The notes below the pieces were generated by a model. That model saw nothing but the letters and a program-made list of their open reading frames with translations. It did not search any database and was not told the DNA's origin. A stretch of DNA of 64,000 bases from Granulicella paludicola (GTDB lineage Bacteria > Acidobacteriota > Terriglobia > Terriglobales > Acidobacteriaceae): positions 867,295 to 931,294 of the forward strand of contig NZ_JAGSYC010000025.1 of the NCBI RefSeq assembly GCF_025685545.1, written 5' to 3'. A program made the position numbers and the translations under genes. Below are positions 18,461 to 25,873 of this stretch, one piece after another. Every line of letters starts with the position of its first letter. The stretch's first letter is position 1.

Positions 18461-18892
18461 TCTGTGCTCCTGTGCTGCACCCCTCCCCCACCCCCCATGC
18501 TTTCGACGATAGTCTCGAAAACAGAGGACTTAGATTCAGACTGGAGGCGGGGGATCTTGAAAGGAAAGAACTTACGCCCAAAGTCTCGAAGCGAAAGCAC
18601 CCTAAGTATTTTGGCGACTGTGACATAACACTCTGCCGTCACTTTGCCTCTACTTCTATTTTAGACAGTTGGAAGGGGCAAACATCCAGTTATTTTCTGG
18701 TGTGGATGTGGCGTGTTTTGAGTTGCTTGCGAGTTTGCGATGGGGCCGGAGGGGTTGACAGCAGTTTCGGCGGCCGGGCTCTTTCCTGTTGTGATCCGTA
18801 GCTTTTGTCGTTTCGGTCACCACGCTTGCTACGTGGACATCCTGCTAACCCATGTCCCAGATACGGGACATGGGGCATCCAGCGATATGGGT
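18461..18892. other. Intergenic region upstream of ribBA with an inverted repeat
   Basis: These ~430 bases separate ribBA from the small protein gene, both on the minus strand. Short frames here lack ribosome-binding sites or family features and I do not call them. The ribBA promoter should lie at the low-coordinate end, but I see no convincing hexamers. The distal part holds the perfect inverted repeat listed separately and the terminator of the small gene. Confidence 0.5.
18849..18874. repeat. Perfect 10-bp inverted repeat, REP-like
   Basis: CCCATGTCCC and GGGACATGGG flank a six-base loop (AGATAC). It has no T-run, so it is not a standard terminator. A related CCCATGTCTCAGAAGCGA start appears in the repeat inside recQ at 28013, which suggests membership of a dispersed intergenic repeat family. 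Confidence 0.65.
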
Positions 18893-18923
18893 AAAAATGG
18901 CGCTCTGAGGGTCTCAGAGCGCC
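18893..18923 (-). terminator. Intrinsic terminator of the 75-residue protein gene
   Basis: Read on the minus strand, an 11-bp stem, GGCGCTCTGAG/CTCAGAGCGCC, with a three-base loop is followed by ATTTTT. It begins 11 bases after the stop codon at 18935. Confidence 0.9.
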
Positions 18924-18934
18924 TTGGGTGTTTC

Positions 18935-19162
18935 CTAGAGGGTGGATTCGATCTCGAAGCCCCAGGCCTCGAGGAGAGCCTCGGGGATGTACTTGGAGTT
19001 CTTGTTGCGGCGGGCCCACTCACGGAGGCGCGTGGAGCGGATGTATTGGTCGGGAGTCAGCTTGTACTCTTTGACGACCTGCTCGAAAGACGTGATGGTG
19101 GGGACGACCGGCCCGATGGGCTCGGGCTTACCCCAGTTGGGATTTCCGCGGCGCTTTGCCAT
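18935..19162 (-). CDS. Small basic conserved-type hypothetical protein
   Basis: This 75-residue protein starts MAKRRGNPNWGKPEPIGPV and continues with a helical region (TSFEQVVKEYKLTPDQYI, STRLREWARRNKNSKYIP) ending in LLEAWGFEIESTL. There is no signal peptide, membrane segment or cysteine. A GAGGAA box lies about 10 bases before the ATG, and a strong terminator follows the stop, so it is a real single-gene unit. The RGNPNWGKP opening and the basic helices suggest nucleic-acid or ribosome association, which is inference only. I do not recognise a named family. It is transcribed divergently from the FG-GAP protein gene. Confidence 0.75.
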   Translation of the reverse strand: MAKRRGNPNWGKPEPIGPVVPTITSFEQVVKEYKLTPDQYIRSTRLREWARRNKNSKYIPEALLEAWGFEIESTL

Positions 19163-19372
19163 GTTAGGGAGTTCCTCGCTATTCCGGCGGCTGTTAGCCG
19201 CGACACTCTAGTTTACCACTGTTTTGCAGGTGTTCCGGCGACGAAAGGGTGTCCTGCCCCGTAGCTGGCGGCGCAAGTTCAAGATTTCCAATTAAATGTC
19301 TTGCCACCATGAGGCACTTTGCTGTGTGATCACGCCATTCCATATAGACAGCATTTAGCTCCAAGGAGGAAT

Positions 19373-22015
19373 ATGACCCCCTCTCAGGTTTCCCGCCGTG
19401 TTACCGGGTTCACCCGGATCGCTCTGGCATTCGCCTGCGTGGCGATCGCCGCTACTCCGGCACTCGCCGTAACCGTCTCCCCCACTACGAGCACTCTTGC
19501 GATCACTGCCAGTACGGGAGCTGTTACCACGGTGAGTTCCGGTACAGCTGTCACGTTGACCGCGACCGTCACGGCGTCCACGGTGCCTGTATCGAGCGGC
19601 CTGGTACGGTTCTGCGTTGCCACGGCGGCGCATTGCACCGACATCAATCGCCTGGGAGAGGCCTCGCTCAGCACTAGCGGTGTAGCCACCTTCAAGTTCG
19701 TTCCCGGTCCGGGTACCCACAGTTACACAGCAGCATTTGTCGGAAACTCCACGAACGCAGGCAGCGTCTCGACGGCGCAGCCTCTCACAGTCAGCGGCGC
19801 GCCCACGACGACCACGATCTCGCAGAGCGGCAACACAGGTGCCTATACCCTTCAGGCGACGGTCACCGGAAGCGGTCTGACGAGCGGTCTAGCCGGCACA
19901 GTCTCCTTTCTCGACACCAGCAATCAGAACACTTCACTGGGAACCGCGTCCCTTGGAACTCCCACTACATCTCTCGTGTGGGGCACCGCGCAATCGATTG
20001 TCACTGCAGCGCAGCCGCAATCCATCGTTATGCGCGATTTGAACGGAGACGGAGTTCTCGACGTCGCTGTGGGCACGAACGGCACTACCGCGAGTGGCGG
20101 AGTGGGATCGCTCAACGTGCTGGTCGGCAAAGGCGATGGAACGTTTCAAACGACGCAGACCTATGCGGGGCTCACAGGAAACCAGTTGATTGTCGCGAAC
20201 ACATTTACTAACGGAGGCACTGGAGACATCCTCGCGGTCAGCAACACCAGTGCCACAACGAACAACCTTCTGCTCTATAAGGGCAACGGCAGTGGCACCT
20301 TTACGGCAGCAAGTCCTATGTCCGCTGGAATTGGACAGATCAGCGCTCTAATCACGGGCGACTTTAATAACGATGGGAAACAGGATTTCATCGTGGCGGG
20401 ACTAGCGTTTGGCGTACCTGCCTTCAACGTCTTCCTTGGGAACGGGGACGGTACGTTCAACAGCGGCACGCTGAATGCGACCAGCAACGTTTCGATCACA
20501 GCGCTCGCTGCGGGCGACTTCAACGGCCACGGCGCGCTCGATCTAGCCGTGGCACACTCCGACGGCACCATAGACATCTTTCTGCAAGACGGCGTTGGCG
20601 ATTTCTATCCGAACGCTGGAACGCACGCAGGCACGACACCTACTGCCATCGCTATCGGCGACTTCAATGGGGACGGCAACGCCGATCTTGCTGTGACCGA
20701 TACGGCGACGTCGACTGTCTCCATTCTGATGGGAGCAGGCGACGGCACCTTTACCGCGAGCGCGAGCGCGCCGACCGGCTCATCTCCGACAGCGATTGCT
20801 GTTGGGGATTTCAATGGAGATGGCAACGCCGATCTTGCTGTGACGAACGGCGGCTCCAACACGGTGAGCCTGTTGTTTGGGAATGGCAACGGAGGGTTCA
20901 CAGCGCAAACGGCGCTGAATACCGGAACGACACCTGTCTCTCTGGCTGTCGGCGCGCTGAATGGAAGCACGACTTCAGATATCGTCGTGGCGGATGAAAA
21001 TCCCCTGTCCAGTGCGAGCAACAGTGCGGCTACGGTCCTGCTTTCTCAACTCAGTCAAAGGGCCACAGCTACTGCGACCGGCATCGCCCCGTCGGGCAGC
21101 GGCAGTCATCTGGTAGAGGCGAGTTACACCGGGAACGCGGTGTTTACTGCCAGCGCGTCTGCGACGACGAGCCTGACGGGAACGGCCCCAACCGGCCCGA
21201 CGGCTGTACTCTCTGCGTCGAGCCTCGCCTTTGCAGCCACAACGGTCGGCACGACCAGCACCGCCCAGATGGTGATGTTGTCGAACGGAGGGCAGGCGGC
21301 GCTTTCGATCACGTCCATCACGGCAAGCGCCGGATTCGCCGAGACAAACAACTGCGGCAACAGCGTGGCCGGTGGATCATCCTGCACGATCTCAGTCACG
21401 TTCTCGCCGACGGTGACCGGGGCAGCTACCGGGAGTCTGACCGTCAGTGACAATGCCACAGCAGGAACGACGCAGTCGCTGACACTGAGTGGAACAGGAG
21501 TTTCTTTTGCGGTGAGTTCGGGCAGCAGCTCGCTCACGCTGCCAGCTTCCGGAGGTTCCACCAGCACGGCGCTCAGCCTGTCAGGTGCGGGAGGATTCAG
21601 CGGAGCGGTAAACCTTACGTGCGCTGTGACCTACAGCACGGCAGGCACAACGCCTAACGATCCTCCGACGTGTTCGCTGACACCTACGCAGGTGCAGCTA
21701 TCAGGCTCTACCGCAGCGACGAGCACATTAACGGTGACGACGACGCCGAAGACGGTTGCGGAACTACGGAGCAGGTTGCCTACATCGTTGATTGCATTTG
21801 CTGCGTTGCTGGGCTTCCTGCTGGTGCCACGGCGGAGAAAAGTTCTGTTCTTAAGCGTGCTCTGCCTGCTGGCAGCAGGTGGAATTGCGGGGTGTGGCGG
21901 GAGCGGGAGCAAGTCTTCAGTGTCCACTACAACTCTGGGGTCCTACAGCGTGACGGTGACCGCGGCTGGTGCTACGCAGACGGTAACGACAACGATTCCG
22001 CTTACGGTGCAGTAA
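19373..22015 (+). CDS. Secreted FG-GAP/VCBS propeller protein with Ig-like and choice-of-anchor D domains
   Basis: AAGGAGG at 19363-19369 fixes the start at ATG 19373, which opens a signal peptide (cleavage near TPALA-V). The 880-residue product has an N-terminal Big_3/Ig-like domain (residues ~35-135), a second short Ig strand set, then an FG-GAP (integrin-type) propeller at ~215-540. The propeller contains calcium-binding loops such as RDLNGDGVLDVAVG, GDFNNDGKQDFIVAG and two copies of GDFNGDGNADLAVT; one blade carries His instead of Asp (GDFNGHGALDLAVA). A choice-of-anchor D domain follows at ~610-720. The end has a hydrophobic segment, VPRRRK, a second hydrophobic segment finishing GGIAGCGGSGS and a beta tail. 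An adhesive or carbohydrate-contact role is inferred; no catalytic domain is visible. Its own terminator follows. Confidence 0.88.
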   Translation: MTPSQVSRRVTGFTRIALAFACVAIAATPALAVTVSPTTSTLAITASTGAVTTVSSGTAVTLTATVTASTVPVSSGLVRFCVATAAHCTDINRLGEASLSTSGVATFKFVPGPGTHSYTAAFVGNSTNAGSVSTAQPLTVSGAPTTTTISQSGNTGAYTLQATVTGSGLTSGLAGTVSFLDTSNQNTSLGTASLGTPTTSLVWGTAQSIVTAAQPQSIVMRDLNGDGVLDVAVGTNGTTASGGVGSLNVLVGKGDGTFQTTQTYAGLTGNQLIVANTFTNGGTGDILAVSNTSATTNNLLLYKGNGSGTFTAASPMSAGIGQISALITGDFNNDGKQDFIVAGLAFGVPAFNVFLGNGDGTFNSGTLNATSNVSITALAAGDFNGHGALDLAVAHSDGTIDIFLQDGVGDFYPNAGTHAGTTPTAIAIGDFNGDGNADLAVTDTATSTVSILMGAGDGTFTASASAPTGSSPTAIAVGDFNGDGNADLAVTNGGSNTVSLLFGNGNGGFTAQTALNTGTTPVSLAVGALNGSTTSDIVVADENPLSSASNSAATVLLSQLSQRATATATGIAPSGSGSHLVEASYTGNAVFTASASATTSLTGTAPTGPTAVLSASSLAFAATTVGTTSTAQMVMLSNGGQAALSITSITASAGFAETNNCGNSVAGGSSCTISVTFSPTVTGAATGSLTVSDNATAGTTQSLTLSGTGVSFAVSSGSSSLTLPASGGSTSTALSLSGAGGFSGAVNLTCAVTYSTAGTTPNDPPTCSLTPTQVQLSGSTAATSTLTVTTTPKTVAELRSRLPTSLIAFAALLGFLLVPRRRKVLFLSVLCLLAAGGIAGCGGSGSKSSVSTTTLGSYSVTVTAAGATQTVTTTIPLTVQ

Positions 22016-22105
22016 AGAACAAGTATTACTGTTTCGCTTGAGTTGCTTGCTGTTTCATGGATTGGCCCGCGAGAGTGTGGCCATAGCAGCCTAAGACCCT
22101 TCGAT

Positions 22106-22149
22106 GAGGCCAGCGGGAACTTTTTCCTGCTGGCCTCGTATTCTTTATT
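22106..22149 (+). terminator. Intrinsic terminator after the FG-GAP protein gene
   Basis: A 14-bp stem, GAGGCCAGCGGGAA/TTCCTGCTGGCCTC, with one G-T pair and a four-base loop is followed by GTATTCTTTATT. It separates the gene from the TIGR03435 pair. Confidence 0.88.
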
Positions 22150-22180
22150 AAGCCGGAAAACATGCGAAATGAGGTGTTCG

Positions 22181-22954
22181 ATGCGCGAAGGTTGTCTCGG
22201 TAAAGAACTTCTTGTGACTTCCCTGCTCGTGGTTTCCAGCCTGGGAGCCAACGCGCAGGCCATCGCGGCTAGCGGAGCCTCGATTGATGTGGCGGTGGTG
22301 CGGCCGCATCCAGCTTCGGTCATGCATAACAACTTCAGCTTCCAGAAGAACAGGTTTGAGCTGGAAGATCAGCCAGTGGGCAAGCTGATTGCTTTCGCCT
22401 ACTCGGTGAATCCACGGCAGATTGTGGAAGGGCCTGGCTCTCTGCTGGAGAAGCACTTCGATATGAGTGGCACGACGAACCTGACTACGGACGCGACGAG
22501 ACCGCAGGAACAGCAACTGGTGCGTCAGTTGCTGACGGAGCGATTTGGATTGAAGTTTCATCGTGAGGCGCGGGAGATGCCGGCGTACGCCTTGCAGGTG
22601 CTGAAAGGCGGCCCGAAGCTGATTGCTGCTGCAGATATAGGAGCGCAGCCGATAGAGCGGACCTCCGGAAATGACTCCGAAAGGACGGAGAGCTATACGA
22701 GCAGTACGGTCGCGGACTTCCTCGTCATCAAACAATTATTTATGGATCGACCCTTGGTGGACCAGACGGGGCTGACGGGGCGGTACGACTTTAAGCTGAC
22801 CTATACCTTTGGTGACGCGCCGAGCCTAGATGCGAATGCCGCACCGCCGATGTTTACCGCGATCAAAGAACAGCTCGGATTGAAGTTTGAGCCGGTGAAG
22901 GCGGCGGTCGAGGTGATGGTGATCGACCATCTTGAGCAGCCAACTGAGAATTGA
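22181..22954 (+). CDS. TIGR03435-family secreted protein, copy 1
   Basis: ATG 22181 is preferred because GAGGTG lies four bases upstream and the protein then begins with a signal peptide (MREGCLGKELLVTSLLVVSS, cleavage near ANAQ). The 257 residues match the acidobacterial TIGR03435 pattern: an initial DVAVVRPHP strand, LEDQPVGKLIAFAYSV, QIVEGPGSLLEKHFDM, LVRQLLTERFGLKFHREARE, MPAYALQVLKGGPKL, DRPLVDQTGLTGRYDF and IKEQLGLKFEPVKAAVEVMV. The family is expanded in soil Acidobacteria. Its function is unknown and no catalytic residue set is recognised. It forms a tandem pair with the next gene, 97 bases away, and is probably co-transcribed with it. Confidence 0.87.
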   Translation: MREGCLGKELLVTSLLVVSSLGANAQAIAASGASIDVAVVRPHPASVMHNNFSFQKNRFELEDQPVGKLIAFAYSVNPRQIVEGPGSLLEKHFDMSGTTNLTTDATRPQEQQLVRQLLTERFGLKFHREAREMPAYALQVLKGGPKLIAAADIGAQPIERTSGNDSERTESYTSSTVADFLVIKQLFMDRPLVDQTGLTGRYDFKLTYTFGDAPSLDANAAPPMFTAIKEQLGLKFEPVKAAVEVMVIDHLEQPTEN

Positions 22955-23050
22955 GCGGGTGCCGGTGCCGGTCCGGTATTTGTTCCGATAATAGCTAAGA
23001 GATAAGAGCAGATAACAGAACAGGCTTTTGAGGAAGGGTGGAGAACAGAG

Positions 23051-23815
23051 ATGAAGAGCTTTGTTGCGGTGGCGGTATTGGGTGCGTTGACTGGGGTGGG
23101 ACTGCGGGCTCAGGAGCCGGAGCGGATGCCGAAGGGAGCGCACCCTGTGTTCGAGGTGGCGACGATTCGGCCGGCGAATCCTGACGATCAGAGCGCAGGG
23201 TTTCATCTGGAGGGACATCGGATTTTTATCGAGAATGAGCGCGTGACGGACCTGCTGATGTTTGCCTATGGGCTGCAGGCGAAGCAGATCGTGGATGGGC
23301 CTGCGTGGATGTCGGAGCGGTTCGACATTCATGGAACGCCGGACATTGCGGCGGCTCCTGACTTTACGCAGCTGCAGGAGATGGTGCAGAAGCTGCTGGC
23401 GGAGCGCTTCGGGCTGAAGTTCCACGAGGACCAGCGGGAGATGCCGATCTATACGCTGACGGTGGCGAAGGGCGGGCCAAAGCTGGAAAAGAGCAAGGGC
23501 GATCCGGATGCGATCAACGATGAGACGGGCAGCGTAAACAGCAAGTCCGAGTTCTGGAAGTACACGAACGAGTCGATGGACAAGTTTGCGAAGGCGATGC
23601 AGAACTCGCAGGACCGGCCGGTAGTGGACAAGACGGGGCTGGCCGGCAAGTACGACTTCACGCTGAAGTGGAAGACGGATGTGGCGGCGGACGAGGCGGA
23701 TTTGGTGGACCTGTTTACGGCGGTGCAGGAGCAGCTTGGATTGAAGCTGAGTGCGGATAAAGGGATGGCGAAGGTGCTGGTGGTGGAGAGACTGGAGAAG
23801 CCTTCGGAGAATTAG
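23051..23815 (+). CDS. TIGR03435-family secreted protein, copy 2
   Basis: The 254-residue product starts with a short signal peptide (MKSFVAVAVLGALTGVGLRA-Q) at ATG 23051, with a purine-rich stretch (AAGGGTGGAG) upstream. It shares the family blocks with the preceding gene: FEVATIRPANPDD, RVTDLLMFAYGLQ, KQIVDGPAWMSERFDI, VQKLLAERFGLKFHEDQRE, MPIYTLTVAKGGPKL, DRPVVDKTGLAGKYDF and VQEQLGLKLSADKGMAKVLV. The two are clear paralogues but are diverged in the middle, so the duplication is not recent. The function is unknown; an extracytoplasmic location is inferred from the signal peptide. Confidence 0.87.
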   Translation: MKSFVAVAVLGALTGVGLRAQEPERMPKGAHPVFEVATIRPANPDDQSAGFHLEGHRIFIENERVTDLLMFAYGLQAKQIVDGPAWMSERFDIHGTPDIAAAPDFTQLQEMVQKLLAERFGLKFHEDQREMPIYTLTVAKGGPKLEKSKGDPDAINDETGSVNSKSEFWKYTNESMDKFAKAMQNSQDRPVVDKTGLAGKYDFTLKWKTDVAADEADLVDLFTAVQEQLGLKLSADKGMAKVLVVERLEKPSEN

Positions 23816-23878
23816 GAGCTGAGATCTGGCTTATTTCATAAACCTTGAAGAGGCGTGCCGCTATGAGCAAACAGCAGG

Positions 23879-23911
23879 TCCTTCCCCTTCGACTTCGCTC
23901 AGGGGCAGGAC
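23879..23911. repeat. REP-like palindromic element
   Basis: GTCCTTCCCC and GGGGCAGGAC form a 9-of-10 stem around TTCGACTTCGCTCA. The CTTCG-GCTCAGG core recurs at 28031, 29359 and 34455 in this window, which marks a dispersed intergenic repeat family. Confidence 0.7.
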
Positions 23912-23955
23912 AATTTCAACGGATGAGTATTCCTGGATGATATTGGTGGAAAGCA

Positions 23956-23985
23956 AACTACAGGGGCCTTGCGGCCCCTGTAGTT
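23956..23985. terminator. Bidirectional terminator-like hairpin
   Basis: A perfect 13-bp stem, AACTACAGGGGCC/GGCCCCTGTAGTT, with loop TTGC lies between the convergent TIGR03435 and S10 peptidase genes. T-runs are weak on both sides, but the position and strength suit termination in both directions. Confidence 0.8.
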
Positions 23986-24006
23986 AGTTGTGGGTTGCGT
24001 TGAAGA

Positions 24007-25638
24007 TTACTTTTCGGAGTACCACTTTTCGAGGTCTGCGTGCATTTCCTTGAGGGCGTCTACGTTGAGGTAGACCATGTGGCCTGCGGGGTAGTAGCCG
24101 AACTTGACGTTGCCTAGCTGCGCGGGTGGGAGCATGAGCTGGGCGAGGTCGTGCTCTGTGCCAAAGAACGGGGTGGCGAGATCGAACCAGCCGTTAGCTG
24201 AGAAGACGCGGAGGCTGGGGTTTTTGCGCATGGCGTCGGAGAGATCGAGGACGGTGTCGGGCTCGTTGGGACCGGTGTTGCCGCCACCGCCGCCGCCCAT
24301 GCGCGCGCCGGAGGGACGGTGGTGCCAGTCCCAGTTGCCGCCGGGGGCGCGGAGATCGTACTCGGTGTTGGGGTTGTACTTCAGCTCGGTCTGGAGGTAC
24401 TCGTGGAAGGCGCCGACGTAGACGCCGTTGATGCCCGTGTCGGAGGGATCGTAGCCGGGGGTTTCGCCGACGTTGTCGGTATCTACGCCGTCGAAGCGGG
24501 CGTCGTAGCGGCCGAGGATCTCGCCCTTGTCGCGGAGAAGTTCCTTGCGGAAGCGTGTGGGTTCGATGCGGAGCTTGGACTGCTTGCAGTACTCGACGGA
24601 GAGGCCGGTGAAGCTGGCGAGCTTGGCGGCGACGGCGTCGAACTCTGCGGGCGGAAGCATATCGCCCTGATCGAGAGCAGTGGAGTATTCGCCACGTGAG
24701 AACTCGCGGGCCTTCTGGACGAAGTCCTTCATGCTGCCGGTTTGCGGCACCTTCTTGTAGTACCAGGCGATGGCGGCGTAGCTGGGGATATAGCGCTTGG
24801 TATCAAGGTCGTAGCCGGGGGAGTTGACAAAGTAGTTGAGCACCGACGAGAGCAGCGTGACGCCGTTGAAGGCGATGCCGTCGTTGTTGAGCGAGGCGAC
24901 GAGGGCTGCGGAGCGCGGGGTGCCATAGCTTTCGCCGAAGAGGTACTTGGGCGAGGACCAGCGCTGGTTGAGGGTGATGTAGCGGGTGATGAACTTGTTG
25001 AAGGCGCGGACGTCCTGATCGACGCCCTGGAAGTCGGTGGCTTTGCCCTTGCCGACGAGGCGACCGTAGCCGGTGAGCGGAGCGTCGATGAAGACGAGGT
25101 CGGACTTGTCGATGAGGCTGTACTGGTTCTGGACCCACTCATAGGGAGGAGCGCCGGAAGCTTCGGGGCTTTTGGTGACGACGCGGATAGGGCCGACGGA
25201 GCCCATGTGCAGCCAGATGGTGGCAGAGCCGGGGCCGCCGTTGTAGAGGAAGGTGACGGGGCGGGACTTTGCGGGCGCGCCGTCCTCGGTGTAGGCGGTG
25301 TAGAACATGGTGCCGATGGGCTTGGCGTCCTGGCCTTCGCCGTAGACGTACAGAGTGCCGGCGGTAGCGGTGTAGTGGACGGTGCGACCTCCAGCTGACC
25401 AGTCATGATGCGTGACGGAGGTGGTCTCAGCCGGGATGGGAAGTTCGCCCTCGGGGGTGTTGGCGGCGGCACCTCCACCGTTGCCGGGGCGCTGGCGGGG
25501 AGTGGCGGCTGCGGCGTCAGGACGAGCGGCGGCTGGTGCGGGCGTCTCCTGTGCGCGGAGGGTGAGGGGCAGCATCAGTGAGCCGAGTGACAGGGATGCA
25601 AGCGCAGAAGCGGCGACGAGGCGGGCGCGTAGGTCCAA
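24007..25638 (-). CDS. Secreted S10-family serine carboxypeptidase-like peptidase
   Basis: A TTG start at 25638 is supported by GGAGGA eight bases upstream and by the signal peptide that follows (cleavage near LRAQ). The 543 residues have an alpha/beta-hydrolase layout: the oxyanion motif LYNGGPGSATIWLHMGSVGP, the nucleophile elbow FGESYGTPRSAAL, then the Asp of SANGWFDLATPFFG and the His of YPAGHMVYLN. These four elements are the S10 carboxypeptidase set. An Ala/Pro-rich segment follows the signal peptide, and an unusual Gly-rich run (MGGGGGGNTGP) sits in the cap. Such enzymes trim C-terminal residues from peptides, here probably in the periplasm or outside. It may supply amino acids; the specificity is not visible. 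Confidence 0.92.
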   Translation of the reverse strand: MDLRARLVAASALASLSLGSLMLPLTLRAQETPAPAAARPDAAAATPRQRPGNGGGAAANTPEGELPIPAETTSVTHHDWSAGGRTVHYTATAGTLYVYGEGQDAKPIGTMFYTAYTEDGAPAKSRPVTFLYNGGPGSATIWLHMGSVGPIRVVTKSPEASGAPPYEWVQNQYSLIDKSDLVFIDAPLTGYGRLVGKGKATDFQGVDQDVRAFNKFITRYITLNQRWSSPKYLFGESYGTPRSAALVASLNNDGIAFNGVTLLSSVLNYFVNSPGYDLDTKRYIPSYAAIAWYYKKVPQTGSMKDFVQKAREFSRGEYSTALDQGDMLPPAEFDAVAAKLASFTGLSVEYCKQSKLRIEPTRFRKELLRDKGEILGRYDARFDGVDTDNVGETPGYDPSDTGINGVYVGAFHEYLQTELKYNPNTEYDLRAPGGNWDWHHRPSGARMGGGGGGNTGPNEPDTVLDLSDAMRKNPSLRVFSANGWFDLATPFFGTEHDLAQLMLPPAQLGNVKFGYYPAGHMVYLNVDALKEMHADLEKWYSEK

Positions 25639-25734
25639 GAGAAGTTCCTCCAGTAAAGCTGTTGGTGATGAGAGGGTAGACGCAAGAGGTGGCGCATAAG
25701 ACGCGAAAAGTTGATGGTTGTTTCAGGAAGAGAG

Positions 25735-25803
25735 GCAAACCTTCGGGCTAAAGCCCATTCTTTCTATGTGGCTATAAGACCCGACCCTGAAGGGTCGGGG
25801 TAT
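25735..25803. repeat. Composite two-hairpin intergenic repeat
   Basis: GGGCTAAAGCCC (25745-25756) is followed by CCCGACCCT-GA-AGGGTCGGG (25780-25799). The pair of hairpins sits in the gap between the divergent S10 and recQ genes. Layouts of this kind are dispersed in acidobacterial intergenic DNA; membership of such a family is inferred. Confidence 0.6.
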
Positions 25804-25873
25804 CTGGTTGGTGGCGAGGTAGCCTTTGTGTGAGAACTGCGGGCGAAGGTTGTGCGAAGATAGCGATTGTCCT

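Noticed and set aside
18461..18700. Possible FMN riboswitch upstream of ribBA
   Set aside because: I looked for the conserved RFN-element segments on the minus strand and did not find them.
24319..25398. Long plus-strand frames opposite the S10 peptidase gene
   Set aside because: Gly/Ala/Val/Asp-biased translations caused by GC-rich third positions on the other strand; the sense strand has all S10 motifs.
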